Below, one piece after another: positions 1 to 11,640 of a stretch of DNA of 64,000 bases. The position numbers and the translations under genes were made by a program. The number at the start of each line of letters is the position of its first letter. Position 1 is the first letter of the stretch. Source of the DNA: Hydractinia symbiolongicarpus (lineage: Eukaryota; Cnidaria; Hydrozoa; Anthoathecata; Hydractiniidae). Location: assembly GCF_029227915.1 (NCBI RefSeq), contig NC_079887.1, positions 6,946,001-7,010,000 on the forward strand. Reading direction: 5' to 3'. The notes under the pieces are model-generated. The model ran no database searches, had not been told where the DNA came from, and worked only from the letters and a program-made list of their open reading frames with translations.

Positions 1-665
1 TTAGTTTAATGCGATATGAAGCCATGATATTCACGCAACACTCAATCGTGTTTTAAAACAGATAATATCGATAACATACACTACGTAAACAGGGCGTGTC
101 TTTAACATTGGTTTTGTAATATACTTAAACTGGGCTTTTTAAAACACTCTTCTTCTGGAATTTTTATATTGCGATGTAAGGTAAATTGATATTTGAGATA
201 GACCGAAAATTAAGTTAAACAAAGCAATGTGTGATTTGTAATTTTTTTCAATAGGTAATTTGTATATATCACAGCACTGGAACAAAACGAAATACCTTTG
301 CTTATTTTTACTTTATTTGTTATATTTTAACGTATTGTAATAATATATAGCTACAATAACGTTTTTCTTAATGGCAGTGTGCCATTAGTTTTGAGAATGT
401 TTAAGAGAGTTGTCATGCAGTTTACAGGAGGTATCAGCTGGGTTACCATCTGCAATTGGCTATAGCACCTTTCTGCTTTTGTATACCATGACGGTTTAAT
501 GTTACAATTGCAGCTACGTGCACGGAAGTTGTAATTACGTGATTTTCTTAATAACATTACGTTATGTTAAGAGTTTTTTTTTCATTATAGATATAAAGAT
601 AATTAAGCAAAAATTGTATTAACTGATATTAGTAACCTTAAAAAAGTTGGGAATACAAACCAGTC
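1..665. other. Upstream flank of the SBSPON-like gene
   Basis: AT-rich sequence with no open frame that looks coding; the short minus-strand frame at 351-557 has no recognisable domain. It must contain the promoter and 5' leader of the gene starting at 666, but I cannot point to a specific TATA box or initiator with confidence. Confidence 0.5.
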
Positions 666-918
666 ATGTTTACCTGGAAATTCGCACTCTCCATAATAAT
701 TTTTCAAGTTTATATTACGTTATGTTATGGACTGTGTGACCAGCGAGAAACAGGTGGTGATTTAAAATGTTGCAAATTCAAAGATGCTTCGTGTTTTGTG
801 AAAACGTATCATACAAGAGCACGCGGTTTGGCCAACTCCATATGCTACTGTGATGCGTATTGCAAATTTACTAAAGACTGTTGCAAAGATATTGACAAAG
901 TTAGAAAATTGTGCGACA
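666..918 (+). CDS. SBSPON: SBSPON-like exon 1: signal peptide and somatomedin B domain
   Basis: Starts at ATG 666, ends at the donor GTAAGT (919-924) in phase 1. The first about 20 residues are hydrophobic and end near a small-residue cleavage site before LCDQRE. Paired cysteines (KCCKF, CYCDAYC, DCCKD) are typical of somatomedin B folds. Confidence 0.85.
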
Positions 919-3552
919 GTAAGTTGTTTATTTGTTTACTTAATTGTTTAATCCGTTGATATTATGTTTTGTGTAACTCTACAGTTTTGAATTAGTTAGG
1001 TTTAGTTGCAAAAGAAATTAAGTTATGAATCTCTGAAAGGGAATAAACCAATAGAGTTTCAAATAACCGTACACATTCATTTAAAAAGAGGGTTAAAGAA
1101 ATAGAAAAACAATTGTTTTCAAAAAGATCCTACAATTTTGACTTCAGGTAAACTATGTTTTTTTCTTTTTTCTGTAACTACAGCATCAAATACCTATCAC
1201 TTAAAATAATTTCTTTCCCAGCTATCTTTCTGCTAGGTTTACTGACTGTCTTTTCTCTCGTGAATTATTCTTCTTCGGGAAGTATATTACATCTCATCAG
1301 AAGGCTTCCTTGTAATGTTCTAGTGTTTCCTATTCCATCTTCCTGCTTGACTTTGTAGACTGGTATATTTGGATAACATTCAATTCCTTGGGAAATCTTA
1401 TCTCCTTAATATGAGTTTAGTTTTCCGGTTCCTCCTTTCTCTGATACGTGTGGTGGTGCAATGTGGGAGGACTAAATTTCACCATTGTGTTGTCCTAAGG
1501 TGGTTTACTCTCAGCAGATGCTTCCATGGAATGTTTAGCAGGCTTATTAAAGGGAGGTCTTGTCAGTATCATTTTTTGCTTGTTACAACCGTCCCTTTCT
1601 TGAATGCACCCTTTGGTAGATGTGTTTCATACCTAACCTACTTAAATATAAGCGTTCGTATTTTATTTTGTAGAACCTGTTCATTGCATCGTTAGTGAAT
1701 GGGAAAAATGGACTGGTTGCAGTACAAAATGTGGTTTTGGAGTTAGAAAGAGAAAAAGAAGCATCAAACAAAAAAATCAAAATGGCGGAAACCCATGTGG
1801 TCCACTTGAACAAGTTCGAGGATGTAATATGAATTCAATTTGTGATTCTAACGAAGACAGTAAGTTCGTAATAAGATTTATATTGCTTTTAATTGCTTTG
1901 CACCATATCTTTATTTATTAAACTAGTCGTTAGCCCATGGAAAATCCACGGATTCGTCCGTCCTTTTTATACCGCATTGCGTGCTTCTCGCTATTGTGCA
2001 GCTAAGCTACCATTATGCGTGAAAGACAGACAGACAGACGTATACTGGTAGATTTTCGCGCACGTATAATTTGCGTGCGGAACTGCTGCGTAACTTCATC
2101 TTCTTTTGCTTTAATTTCTTCAGCAGGAAAGAATTCATCATCGCTAATTATTTACTTCATTGCTTTCGTCTGGCTTAGTATAACAATCTTACAAAACGTC
2201 TCCATTTTTAAAAACACCTCAGTGTTCAGGTTCCTTTTTTTACTATCAATGTTATTGGGACTTGAAGTTTTTATTCGGAATAGGCGAAACTTCTTTTTCG
2301 TCTCTCGCAAAAATATCGTGAATTAAGGTAGCTTTGATACTTACTGACTTTGCATGACTCTCTACTTGACACCTGCCTGCTGGATGTTTAAGTCCATACC
2401 TCAAGCACCCTAGGCATTGCCTATTGGTTTAAACTATCACTTTCCTATGAACTCAATGAAGTCACTAATTGGCAATATTTAATAACTTTTGTCAGGATTA
2501 TGTTCAGAATTTGAAACTTATAATATAATTTATTTTTAACAAGGAAAATCATTCTGTCAAATGACACATAGTTATCCTGATTTTCCGTTTTTTAAAATTC
2601 TTTAAAATTGGGCTTTTCATCCTCCCCCTTCCATCAGATTTATGGCACACTCTCATTTTATGTAATGATTTGATTAAGTGTGAAGCTCCTAGATGTTAAT
2701 TGCAAATAACCTCAGTTTGTTAAAACCTGAAAATCGCAACTTTCAGTTTTATTTTCCTAATTTTAGCATCACCAGCCTTTATTCTTCCAATTACATTCAG
2801 AAGACCACACATAGGAAAATATATATATGAAAACATTTTACCAGCAACCAGAATTGATGAAGCGCCAAAGAGTATTCACAAACCAACGTAAGTAAACACA
2901 TCATCTTTCGCTCTAAAAGATGAAAATAATGTTTTTTATAATAACATTATCTCCTTTAAAAAAACACAATCTCCAGACCTTATACCTTGTCAATCAGATC
3001 AAGGCGGATAATATCTAACAATTCCATGAATTACACGACGGAATATTGTAAAACAATATTCAGCGTTTTCGTTTTTCAAATTAACGTGATTATAGGGATA
3101 TTTGTGATAAACTATGAAACTTCAAGCATTAGGAAGAGGATTTTTAAAAAATTCCTAAGTAAAAGTATATGAATAACCTTGAAAAAAATGCTCGAATTGC
3201 CAGAAAAGAAAGGATGTTGTTTTCCATACAGAATCTGAAAAAAAGATGCAAGAACTCTATTATTCTGTCATTTAGTTATTCATATTGTGTTCATTACAAA
3301 GTCACATATAGAAGAAGAAAATGCGCTGGTACTTGGGCAGGTAGCTTACAAAGTGAAATGCCCGTTTGTACAGAATGTCAATCACGTGTCATGAATGGCG
3401 GACATTGTCGTGGTGAAGGAAGAATGGGACAGAGAACAAGATGGAAGGCTTTAGGACTTTCTCGTTGCCAAGGGGATTGGGTTCGTTTAGGACAAATTAT
3501 ACCAAATTGCACTTGCGATGCAAAACAATTCTCCAACTTTGTTTTTGTATAA
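666..3552 (+). CDS. SBSPON: SBSPON-like secreted protein (somatomedin B + TSP1), complete four-exon gene
   Basis: Four exons join without a frame break: 666-918, 1674-1859, 2767-2887 and 3276-3552 (phases 1, 1, 2; donors GTAAGT, acceptors TTGTAG/TTTTAG/ATTTAG), giving 837 nt and 278 residues. Order: hydrophobic signal peptide (about 1-22), cysteine-rich somatomedin B domain (about 23-84) with the C..CC..C..C.C..C..CC..C pattern, a TSP1 repeat with WEKWTGC (about 85-147), a poorly conserved linker, then a C-terminal domain (about 188-278) with KCAGTW, CTEC, RCQGDW and CTC motifs. This layout and length match vertebrate SBSPON (RPE-spondin, 264 aa in human), a secreted extracellular-matrix protein. 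By family, WxxW in TSP1 is a C-mannosylation site. The molecular role of the family is poorly known. The gene stands alone; introns 1 and 2 carry repeats. Start choice: the only ATG in front of the signal peptide. Domain assignment is from motifs, not a search. Confidence 0.85.
1674..1859 (+). CDS. SBSPON: SBSPON-like exon 2: TSP1 repeat
   Basis: Bounded by a TTTTGTAG acceptor (ends 1673) and a GTAAGT donor (1860). Phase 1-1. It reads SEWEKWTGCSTKCGFGVRKR, then NGGNPCGP and RGCN, the classical TSP1 spacing of tryptophans, arginines and cysteines. Confidence 0.85.
1923..2045 (-). mobile_element. Helitron tail, family C (fragment)
   Basis: Read on the minus strand this ends with an imperfect hairpin (CCGTGGATTTTCCATGGG), a short spacer and CTAG (1923-1926). 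The other side has a short GACA microsatellite (about 2026-2039), the position at which related copies carry theirs. It lies in intron 2 of the SBSPON-like gene. The 5' terminus is not clear. Confidence 0.55.
2335..2560 (+). repeat. Family G interspersed repeat, diverged copy
   Basis: Shares scattered stretches (GATACTTACTGA, GACACC, then GTAATAACTTTTGTCAGGATT-like and GAAACTTATAA) in the same order as the 33511-33964 element and the copies near 18640 and 46850. No coding capacity seen. Sits in intron 2 of the SBSPON-like gene. Confidence 0.5.
2767..2887 (+). CDS. SBSPON: SBSPON-like exon 3: linker
   Basis: Acceptor TTTTAG (ends 2766) and donor GTAAGT (2888). It enters in phase 1 and leaves in phase 2. 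It encodes about 40 residues (SPAFILPITFRRPHIGK...) with no cysteine. The exact frame fit to exons 2 and 4 is the main support. Confidence 0.75.
3276..3552 (+). CDS. SBSPON: SBSPON-like exon 4: C-terminal domain and stop
   Basis: The acceptor TCATTTAG ends at 3275 and the reading frame (phase 2) runs to the stop at 3550-3552. It encodes YSYCVHYKVTYRRRKCAGTW, CTECQS, HCRGEG, LSRCQGDWVRLG and NCTCDA, the conserved tail of the SBSPON family. Open frame upstream of 3276 (back to 3169) is intronic by this model. Confidence 0.85.
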
Positions 3553-5254
3553 AATTGACCTAATCACCAGAATATGTTACGTTTCCAAAGGATTTTAAAA
3601 GGATGGTAAGATGTTTAATGCCTGGAGCTAAAGTTAAGGGGAAACAGTTAAATATATATTATTGCACAAAAGAACACGGGGAAAAGAGAAGGAACACGAC
3701 ACGTTACACTATTAGAACTTCTATAACTAATAGTTATAAATTAAATTTTTACAAAAACAAATTCTTGTCCCTGCTTTGTTTAGGAATATTCTTGACATTT
3801 GCTATTTTTTTAAAGCTAGTGCAAATTTCTGTAGTACCTCTATATCTCCAGTCAGCTTAATCTAAAGAGTTTTTTTGTTTCTTGAAAAGTTTTATAACCG
3901 CATTTCTTATCATGTAAAATATTAAATTTACTCTATTTTTCTCGTATGTTTATATATGCGAAATATATAGTTAATTGTTTTTAAAGAAATATCTTATCCA
4001 CAATATCTTACGAACATACAACAAGCACGAAAAAATAACATTATTGGAGCCTAAATTATGCGGACTCCTCCAGCGACCAGAACTTGATATTCGATCGTTT
4101 TGATTTTAAAACGAAGCTTAAATGAAGAAAAGTAACTTCCGGAACATGACTAGTTACAAAATCACCTATTAAATTTTCAGCTTGACAGGATAGGCTAATC
4201 TTATAAAAACAAAATAAAACAAAGTGTTATTCAAATCCTCCTTTTGCAATCGCTCGATGTAGCGATGTAACCGTAATGAAGTAACTTAGTTAATTTGAAG
4301 TTAAATATTGCAGAGACTTTAACTCAAACAAACCGATCATGTTTCGAACCCCCGTCCGGTTCTAAAAACAAAATGGCATCTCATGGCGGCTTTCCTCCAA
4401 ATACCGCCAAAATATCGTCGTGCGGCAAATGAATCAATCGCAAGGCTGCCATCGATCGCTAAAATAGGCAATTATCAAAAAGAAACTCAGCGAACGATTT
4501 TTTTTATTGTTTCTCCGCCATCTTGAAATAAATAAGCAATCAAGAGAGGATAATTCAATAAAGGACATTTTTGTCGCTCCCGTAAACGACTTCTAACAGT
4601 ATAAATATAACAAGAAGAGCGAATCAGGTCTATTGTTTAAAAAAGGGAAGTTTCTTAACTATTTGCTTTATTTTTACAGCTTTACACTTTTCAGGCTCTT
4701 GGGGTTTTTGTTTTTTTTGGGTTTTTAGGCTTTTCGCATTTTCTATTTTGTTTCTATTTTGGTTAAATCACACGTACGGAGTATTATAATATGTTGGTTT
4801 ACACTTTCGTCGCGGCGGCGTTCGTGAGGCCATTATCAACACACTGGATTTGAATCATTGTAATTTCTAACAGAAACAGATAGCTGAAAAAAGTCCATAT
4901 CTTTTAGCTGTATTTATTGAAGCGTGACACAAATGCAGCAGTTCACCTGCTACTTTAAAAATGCTCATGTAACTCCTCAAAATGTTCATTGTAATCCGCA
5001 ATTAAAAAATGATTTTGATGTTAATGTTACCCAAAGGAGGGATGAACTTCCTGAGCTCCAAAGGAATTACTTAGTTTGCTCTTATTTCGCCGGCCCGAAT
5101 TTAACGCCATTCCCTTTAACCCCGGCCTTTATTTCGCCAAGGCGAAATTTTGTTTTACCGACACAACAATAAAACAGTGAAGAATCAAGGAAATGCGCAC
5201 TGTTTTGTTCGACGTTATCTTCTTCACGGTCTTCAGAATCTTCATTGCCTTGTA
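3553..5254. other. Intergenic, no gene seen
   Basis: AT-rich with a few GC-richer patches (around 4320-4480 and 4800-4840). Short frames (3603-3860, 4924-5172) have no recognisable domain. Around 5085-5160 there is a short stretch with TTATTTCGCC and GGCGAAAT pieces in opposite orientation, possibly a worn MITE. No clear poly(A) signal could be tied to the SBSPON-like gene. Confidence 0.4.
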
Positions 5255-6053
5255 TATCATACTCTCCAATTAGCGGACACCATCGGTGTATGACCCAAGT
5301 TTCCGCTAATTGGAAGCGTTCGCCATTTGGAAAGGTTTATATTTTTAGCTGCAAATTAGAAAATTAACTGATTTCTGTATCACAAAGGAAAAATAACTTG
5401 AAGTGTCTGCCTTTTGGAAAGTTTTACATTTTAAGTCGAAAATTAGAAAATAAAGCCGATTTTTGTATTACAAAGCAAACATAACAAATGATAATATAAT
5501 ATTAACATAATGATAACGAACCAAACTTTTAATCTTTGCAGAACTTTAAAGTCTTTCAAACAAATTTTAACAAATGATGGATAAACGATTGAAAATTTTA
5601 TTTTAAAGTCTTTAATTAATTGTTGTTTTCTGCTATTTATCTTGACGATCTCTAACCTCTCCTCAATGGAGGAAAGAGTTTCTCTTTCCTCTCTGTTGAG
5701 ATCCTTTAGTTCTATAAGCTCGTCAAGCGTTGTGGCAATAGAAACTTCTTTTTTTTCAATCACAGAATTATCACCACCTTTATAATATTCTTTTGAAAAG
5801 CAAGCTGGACACAAAAGTTGTAAAATGTTTGGAAAAAATGTTAGAAAAACTATTCATTTTTGTCTATTTTTTTGTCTTTTGAATTCTTTGTGCTGTCCGC
5901 TAATTGGAGAGAAAAAAAGCCATATTTGTTCTTTGGTGCAAAAAATATTGTCCGCTAAGTAGAGTGTCCGCTAATTAAGTGTCCGCTTTTTGAAAAGTTT
6001 TTTATTAAAGGTGTCCGCCTTTTAGAGTGTCCATTATTTAGAGAGAATACTAT
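5255..6053 (-). mobile_element. pogo/Tigger-like inverted-repeat DNA element
   Basis: The ends form a 26-bp imperfect terminal inverted repeat (5255-5280 against 6028-6053, about 19 of 26 matching) built on CTCTCYAATTAGCGGACAC, with TA at both outer edges. Tandem variants of TGTCCGCTAATT fill the subterminal regions. This TIR type, with a TA target, is typical of pogo/Tigger/jerky-like elements. Inside, a minus-strand open frame (5443-5814) has a charged, coiled-coil-like stretch (about residues 30-70) but no DDE motif, so it is at best the tail of a transposase. An isolated end of the same type lies at 21128-21172. Confidence 0.6.
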
Positions 6054-6167
6054 ATTTTGGCTACGATATCTTCCGAAATGTTTTCGCCCTCATTTTTATC
6101 ATCAATCATTATCAATTTTCCTCCAGCCAAGATAATTGCTTATAATTCAAATTAAAAGTCTCTTAAA

Positions 6168-7210
6168 GGAGAGGTGAACAAAATTTTTTTTTTTGTGGCA
6201 GCCACAAAATACATTTTAAGCGAATGAAAAAAAAGGTTTCTAGACCCTAAGATCTACTAAGGTAACTACTATAATAACAAATAACAAATAAATGTTTCAT
6301 GACTATATCTTCCTATAACAACATTTTTACAGAATTTTCATGGCTGTATGAGATGAAAAATAGTAGTTTTTAAATGTACTTATGAGTACACATCAAGAAT
6401 AAGATCTTTGACTTGAGATAACCAAGAATATTTTACGTACTATAACAGTAACAACATTTTATAACCTTCGTTTACACTTTTCTGAACTTAAGAAATATCT
6501 GTCGTGACCAACAATAATATTTTGTTCATATTATGAGTCCCTTTTCCACAAAATACTAAGAGTTTCGAACGATGAAGTTTGTTATGATGAGATGGTGTTA
6601 AATTTGAATAAATATACAGACCAGAAACATTCAACAACAAATCGAACGCGCAATATCGTGGCTTCATTCTTATCCACGACTCTTCACTTTCTTATTTTTA
6701 CCCACAAAGTAAATATCAATTTGTTCAACACTTTCAGTAGTATAAAATAATAAAAATTTGTTCGTCACATATTGTTCAACATTTGCTATTTTGATTTTAA
6801 ACTTTTTCTTGTTACATTATTTTGTGCGTATTAACGAGAAATATATTCCATTGTTTTTTAATTTAGCCACCTGTTTGTCAAATGTTTAAAAATACTAAAT
6901 TATAATTCAGCAGTCACAAAGATGGAAACGATACTGGTATTTTTAACAGACTGTTTTATATTTTTGGTCTACTCTGATGTCGTTCTGCAAAGTTTTAAGT
7001 GAAAATTTACCGTTGTTATATAAAAAAAACATCTAATTATTATAACTCAACGAATATTTTCATTATCAAAACTTTTTTAATTTTTTTTTCAGAACTTTTT
7101 TTGTTATGATGGCTGTAACATGTAAATTGATTTATTATAGAACAGACCAAGTCAGTCGCTTTGTCTTCAAAATAAACTCTTTCCCTTATGAATTTTATTC
7201 AGCGCCTCTC
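6168..7210 (+). repeat. Family F interspersed repeat, copy 1
   Basis: About 1 kb matching 22790-23610 and the split copy at 60050-60159 plus 63389-64000. Shared blocks include GTGGCAGCCA, TAACAACATTTTATAACC, CAACAAATCGAACGCGCAAT and AGTAGTATAAAATAATAAAAA. There is no long open frame and the ends are not clear, so class is unknown. Confidence 0.7.
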
Positions 7211-7327
7211 ATTTAAGTTCAATTCACACATATTTATCAAATTTGGAAAAGTGGTATAGTAAAAAACTGCGAAAAAAATTTTTAAAATAAATCCGGTCAG
7301 AGGAAATTTCTTCCTTCCATTTAAACA

Positions 7328-7406
7328 CTGGCCCTTATTACGCCGCCCTTTATTACGTCAAAGGGTGGGAAATAACGCGATTAAGAGTCTGCGTAATAAG
7401 GGCCAG
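7328..7406. mobile_element. Tiny palindromic MITE (79 bp)
   Basis: It begins CTGGCCCTTATTACGC and ends with the exact reverse complement GCGTAATAAGGGCCAG, with only about 47 bp between. Perfect 16-bp terminal inverted repeats and no coding capacity define a MITE. Family unknown. Confidence 0.7.
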
Positions 7407-7789
7407 CAAGGTGAGAGCTATCTAACTGTAGAATGTGCCCAACAACAGAGAGAAGTGCAAGTTGATCGACAACCAAATAAATAAAAATGTCGATAGCAAA
7501 TTTGCGCCAATCAGATCTACGTCACCGTGTGAAAAGAGGAAATGAGTTACCCCAGTAAGTTTCAATAAATCATAGAGCAGATCTTTTTGCATCATCGAGT
7601 AGCTAGGACATAGCTAACATTGTTGCACACAATGTTGTTATAGAACTTCTACCTCCTACACACTTAATGATGATTTTCTCTACCCAAGGCATATGATATA
7701 TAGTTGATACCACATTGTCTTTTGCGTGGTTTTTCAAATCCTGTCTTTAATTTTAAAGTTTTCTTGCATAAAAGACATAGTAGCTAGCT

Positions 7790-8730
7790 TTAATTGCTCC
7801 CTCGATTACGTTCTTTGTTATTAATACGTGCGCGGACAAAGTTACGGACAATTACCATTGCATTGTCTATTTCATTAAAAAAGTTTTAATTATTCCCGCC
7901 TTTTTTGTAAAGATATTGACAAGAGCAACTTTGATAAGAAGAACAATAAATTATAAGAAGTTCTTGTAAGTAGACTTTTTGTTTGTTGACTATTTTATTG
8001 CAGTCTTCCGAATGAAATTAGCAAATTGAATGGTATAAATAGAGAATTTTTTATGTTTACAAAATATAAATTTGGAATTTATTTTGTGAATTTTGTCTCA
8101 CCTTTAACTATTTACATTTTCAGTAGAAAGATCTAAATTTTTACTGATACTGAATGTGCTTATTGTTTTACTGAAATTATTAGTATTATGTCCTTAACTA
8201 AATAATCCTAAGAAATGATAAAAAAATGATAAATTTAGCTTTTTAAAAGCTATTTACAAGAGAAACCTCCTCTTAACCCAAATCGGCAGCAAAAATGCAG
8301 TTATAATTGTTATATACACATGCTTTTTTATGAGAATACCAAAATTCTAACCAACCTGACAATGGACTTATTTGCTTTTAGCTTGAACATCCAGTGAGTA
8401 TGATGTTCTTAACAAACATATTCTAACAAAAAAGAGTGTATGTATTTTACGATTTTACGGCGTAACATTTTTTCATAAATTTTTAAAATTCCATTGAGGC
8501 TCAGTACTGTCTTAATGTGTTCTTTAACATTGGCAAAACATCGGTCTAAATGTTCTGGCAATCTAGGCTATAATAAAAAGCAAATTGTGTAATTTTTTAA
8601 TACTTCAGTGGATATTTTCAGGGACAAAAACTATTGCAAAATAATATAAGAGAAGGTGCACGAAATACTGGTGCGGGAAATATGTACGACGGGTTAGCTC
8701 CCGCGAATTGTGGTACGGGCTAACAACTAG
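7790..8730 (+). mobile_element. Helitron family B, copy 1
   Basis: Colinear with 16412-17177 (shared GCGGACAAAGTTACGGACAAT, TTGCATTGTCTATTTCA, GAACAATAAATT and GAGAAACCTC-like blocks). It ends with a degenerate hairpin (CCCGCGAATTGTGGTACGGG), TAACAACTAG, and T. The next bases (8731) start a new copy with TCTTTATATTAATAATAGCC. The left edge is approximate. Confidence 0.65.
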
Positions 8731-8785
8731 TCTTTATATTAATAATAGCCGGATTCTGTCTGTTTAAAGGGGTTGCACCGAAGCT
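8731..8785 (+). mobile_element. Helitron 5' end abutting copy B1 (fragment)
   Basis: Directly after the CTAG of the copy ending at 8730, the sequence TCTTTATATTAATAATAGCC followed by CTGTCTG matches the 5' end of families B and S. No matching 3' end was found downstream, so it is truncated or diverged. Confidence 0.5.
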
Positions 8786-9439
8786 TTATTTTGAAAAATT
8801 ACAACAAAAACCGATTTTTACAGGCTTTGTTTTGTAAGTGGAAATAGGCCAATCACAAAGCTAGATTTTTGATAACAACTAATCTAAATAGTTCGTAGTC
8901 TCAACATGCCAACGAGGAAACATGTTATAATTGCCTATTTTGGTTTGAAAGTGATGGTGTGAGATTTGTAGGTCTCCTCTTGGCTTTTTCTCTTCTAAGT
9001 ACTTAAGAATATATATTTTCTGTATGTTTTCGCATGTTAAAATGACGTTTTTTAACCACATACAAATCTTGGACACACTAATAAGATTTTAGCTACGAAC
9101 ATAGATTTCGAAGGAGCATCCAAAAAAGCCAGGTAGCTAGCTAGCCTATAAGTTTTGTATAAGAGCGTTTTATCCTAACCAGCATTTTTTCTTTTTCTGT
9201 TACTTTTATTAATCTAACTTTTACTAAGCTGCAACTGTGAGCTATGGTTATAGCTAGATGTTAGCTACCTGTGGTTTGAAAGTGCAAGTAGCCAAACACA
9301 GTTCGTTGCAACAAAATCATCTGATGCTAAATGCAATTTGACAGCTGCACCTTTTACTGTAATATAAATTTTTGCAGAAGTCTAAAGGTTATCGATTCAA
9401 TAAGACAAAAGGGTTTATTTTTTTTACCCACAATTAATT
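8786..9439. other. Intergenic, nothing recognised
   Basis: AT-rich sequence with short TAGCTAGC runs. The minus-strand frame 8879-9076 shows no domain. No RNA gene or repeat was identified. Confidence 0.4.
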
Positions 9440-9870
9440 TTGTAACAGCAGGCTGAACCTATTACCTGAGTGGTTGTTTTATATGGAACGGGTAATGACG
9501 GGCTATTTCCTGTGTTTTTATTTAAAACAAAGTTGTGATAAAGTTTTTTGAAAAAAGGTATTATATCTATGCGGATGAGCGACACGGTTTACCTGTACTA
9601 AACTTTGAACTCTGCTGTCGCAATTAAGTTTTAAATTTGCTATGATGGGGTAATAAAGGTTTTAAACTCTTTTCTTTCTCAGCTAAATATACAACAAAAT
9701 TATTTTTTGAAAAATGCATTAAACCGAAAAATGGTGTGTGCGTTTTACTCTAATTACGGCATATTGTATACTTGTACTAACCCGGATGTATGACACAGTT
9801 TACGCTTTCTAAATGCCATCAACCTCTCATTCCACACGGGGTCAAACATTTATTTGTGGCTTCCCAGGCA
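9440..9870 (+). mobile_element. Helitron family D, partial copy
   Basis: Matches the interior of 48173-49162 in order: GGGCTATTTCCTGTGTTT, AAGTTTTTTGAAAAAAGGT, TTACCTGTACTAA, GCTATGATGGGGTAA, GTGTGTGCGTTTTACTC and CACAGTTTACG. No terminal hairpin is seen at its edges. Confidence 0.6.
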
Positions 9871-11084
9871 AGTTGATTTAATAACATCTGTATTCCTGAG
9901 CAGTAGCAGTTTCGTTGAGCTTGCTGTGAAGTCATTGAGGGTTTGACTTATTTCATTTTATTATTTTACTTCATGTTACTTTTTATTTAAAATAGTAGTT
10001 ACGATAGTCATAAGTTTTTGGAATCGTTCGGCAGCGGGGATTTGAAGAAGCGGATATAGCATTAGGCAACAAAGTACTGGAACCTTATTTTTACTCCTAA
10101 TATGATGTAATTTAAAATTATATAGCATGAAAATAAGTTTAGTTTCCCGATTTGCGACGATAGATTTTGTAGCATCGATTGATCTAAATTTAGGACGAAA
10201 ATACATTTTTTCTTATATATGGCAAATAAAGGGGTGATCTGCAGTTGAAGATCAGATTGAGGACTTAAGTGTAGGTAGACCATGTTGCACAATCGATTTG
10301 GGAACATTTAGTACTGGTTTACAGGGTATCACAAATTCAGTGTAGCGGTTGCAGCGATAAATACCTCTCCGACGTCGAACGAGTTCGAGCCCTTTTTACA
10401 AGTAAACAACATGTCCCAAATCCAGTGGAGCGTTCATAGCGATGCAGCATTTTTAGTGTCATTTTAAAAATGTAACTTTCTTTTCTTTGTTTTTAATACA
10501 AACACAGGCACGAGCCTTTTACGGTGTTCAGTTAAAATAGTCACACACCAATTTTATTTTGCGGAATAGGGTTTTGTAAGAGTTTAAATAGAAACATAAC
10601 CTAGCTACGTTACGATACAAAATTAATTGTAGTACCAAGCTGTCTTAAACATAAGAAATACAGCCAAGCCAGTGTTTTTCTACTAAAAATTTGCAGTTGA
10701 GATTGGTGAAATAACACAAAAAGAAAAAATAATTTTGGCCTGCAAACCTTAACACCACAACCTTTAAAACGGTTACATATCATTTATAACTCGCTAACAA
10801 ATATGTTAGAAAAAGTGAATCTGAAATTGATTCTAAAATCATTCGCGTAATGAAATAAAGCTTAAGCGACGTTTACCTGCGGGTTACGTGTGCAAGTATA
10901 TATATAAAACTTGAGAAATAATACACCTTTCCCGAATTAGTTTTTTTTGATGTACCGCTGCTACTTCTCAACTTTGCCAAATAAAATGAATGTGATATTT
11001 AAAATCCTCACCTGATATTTTAAAAAATGTGAAATTTTTTAGATTCATACAGTAAACAAGCAATCAGTTAAACAGTTTTTTTAA
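9871..11084. other. Intergenic, nothing firm
   Basis: No gene recognised. Two overlapping minus-strand frames (9976-10307) look random. At 10343-10391 a GAGTTCGAGCC stretch resembles a pol III B box, but the upstream A box is poor. Confidence 0.35.
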
Positions 11085-11260
11085 TCTGTATAATAATACG
11101 CTAAGTGTGTCTGTCTGTCTGTGACAGGCAAGTTGATATCGTCATTTTCCCTTGATGTTGCCGAAATTCTCTTTGAAGTCGCCGAAAAAATTATGTCCAT
11201 TTTGGTAGCGGGTTTACTTTGTTTACATCACGTGATGAAAACGACTCAATTTGATTTGCT
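11085..11260 (+). mobile_element. Helitron family A 5' fragment
   Basis: Starts TCTGTATAATAATACG and continues GTGTGTCTGTCTGTCTGTGAC. About 170 bp match the reverse complement of 60960-61122 and of 50727-50886. The similarity then stops, so only the 5' end is present. Confidence 0.6.
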
Positions 11261-11305
11261 GAAATAAATTTAACGGCTAACTTTCGAAAAATGGTGTCCT
11301 CTTGT

Positions 11306-11640
11306 CACCAAAAAAACCCACAAAAGAACAATCTTAAAAAAAGCAAAATAATTGGTTCAAAAAAGCATATTTAAAAAGAAAAAAGTCCAAGTGAAGAAGT
11401 AGAAAAGTGAAAGTGGAGCTACGTGGAGCTAGAAATAAAGTAAATTTAGAAGTAAAAAATAAAGGCCACCAGAAAAAAGCACAGAAGAACGATCCCTTAA
11501 CTTTGAAAAAAAGGAAAAAATGTGGTTTAAAAAAGCACAGCTATGTATTTAAAAAGAAAAGAGACCAAGTGAAGAAGTAAGAAAGTGAAGTGAGAAGTGG
11601 AGCTAGATGTAAAGTGAAGTGAGAATTAGAAAACAAAGGC
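11306..11640. repeat. Two-copy tandem duplication of about 165 bp
   Basis: 11306-11465 and 11467-11640 share in order CACAAAAGAACAAT-like, TATTTAAAAAGAAAA, CCAAGTGAAGAAGTA, GTGGAGCTAG and AATTAGAAA/AAAGGC blocks. Purine-rich, not coding. Confidence 0.6.

Noticed and set aside
3603-3860. 85-residue frame just downstream of the SBSPON-like stop
   Set aside because: Probably 3' untranslated or intergenic; the composition is AT-driven and no domain is seen.
10343-10395. Possible tRNA or SINE with a GAGTTCGAGCC B box
   Set aside because: The A-box candidate lacks the GG and correct spacing, and no acceptor stem can be formed.
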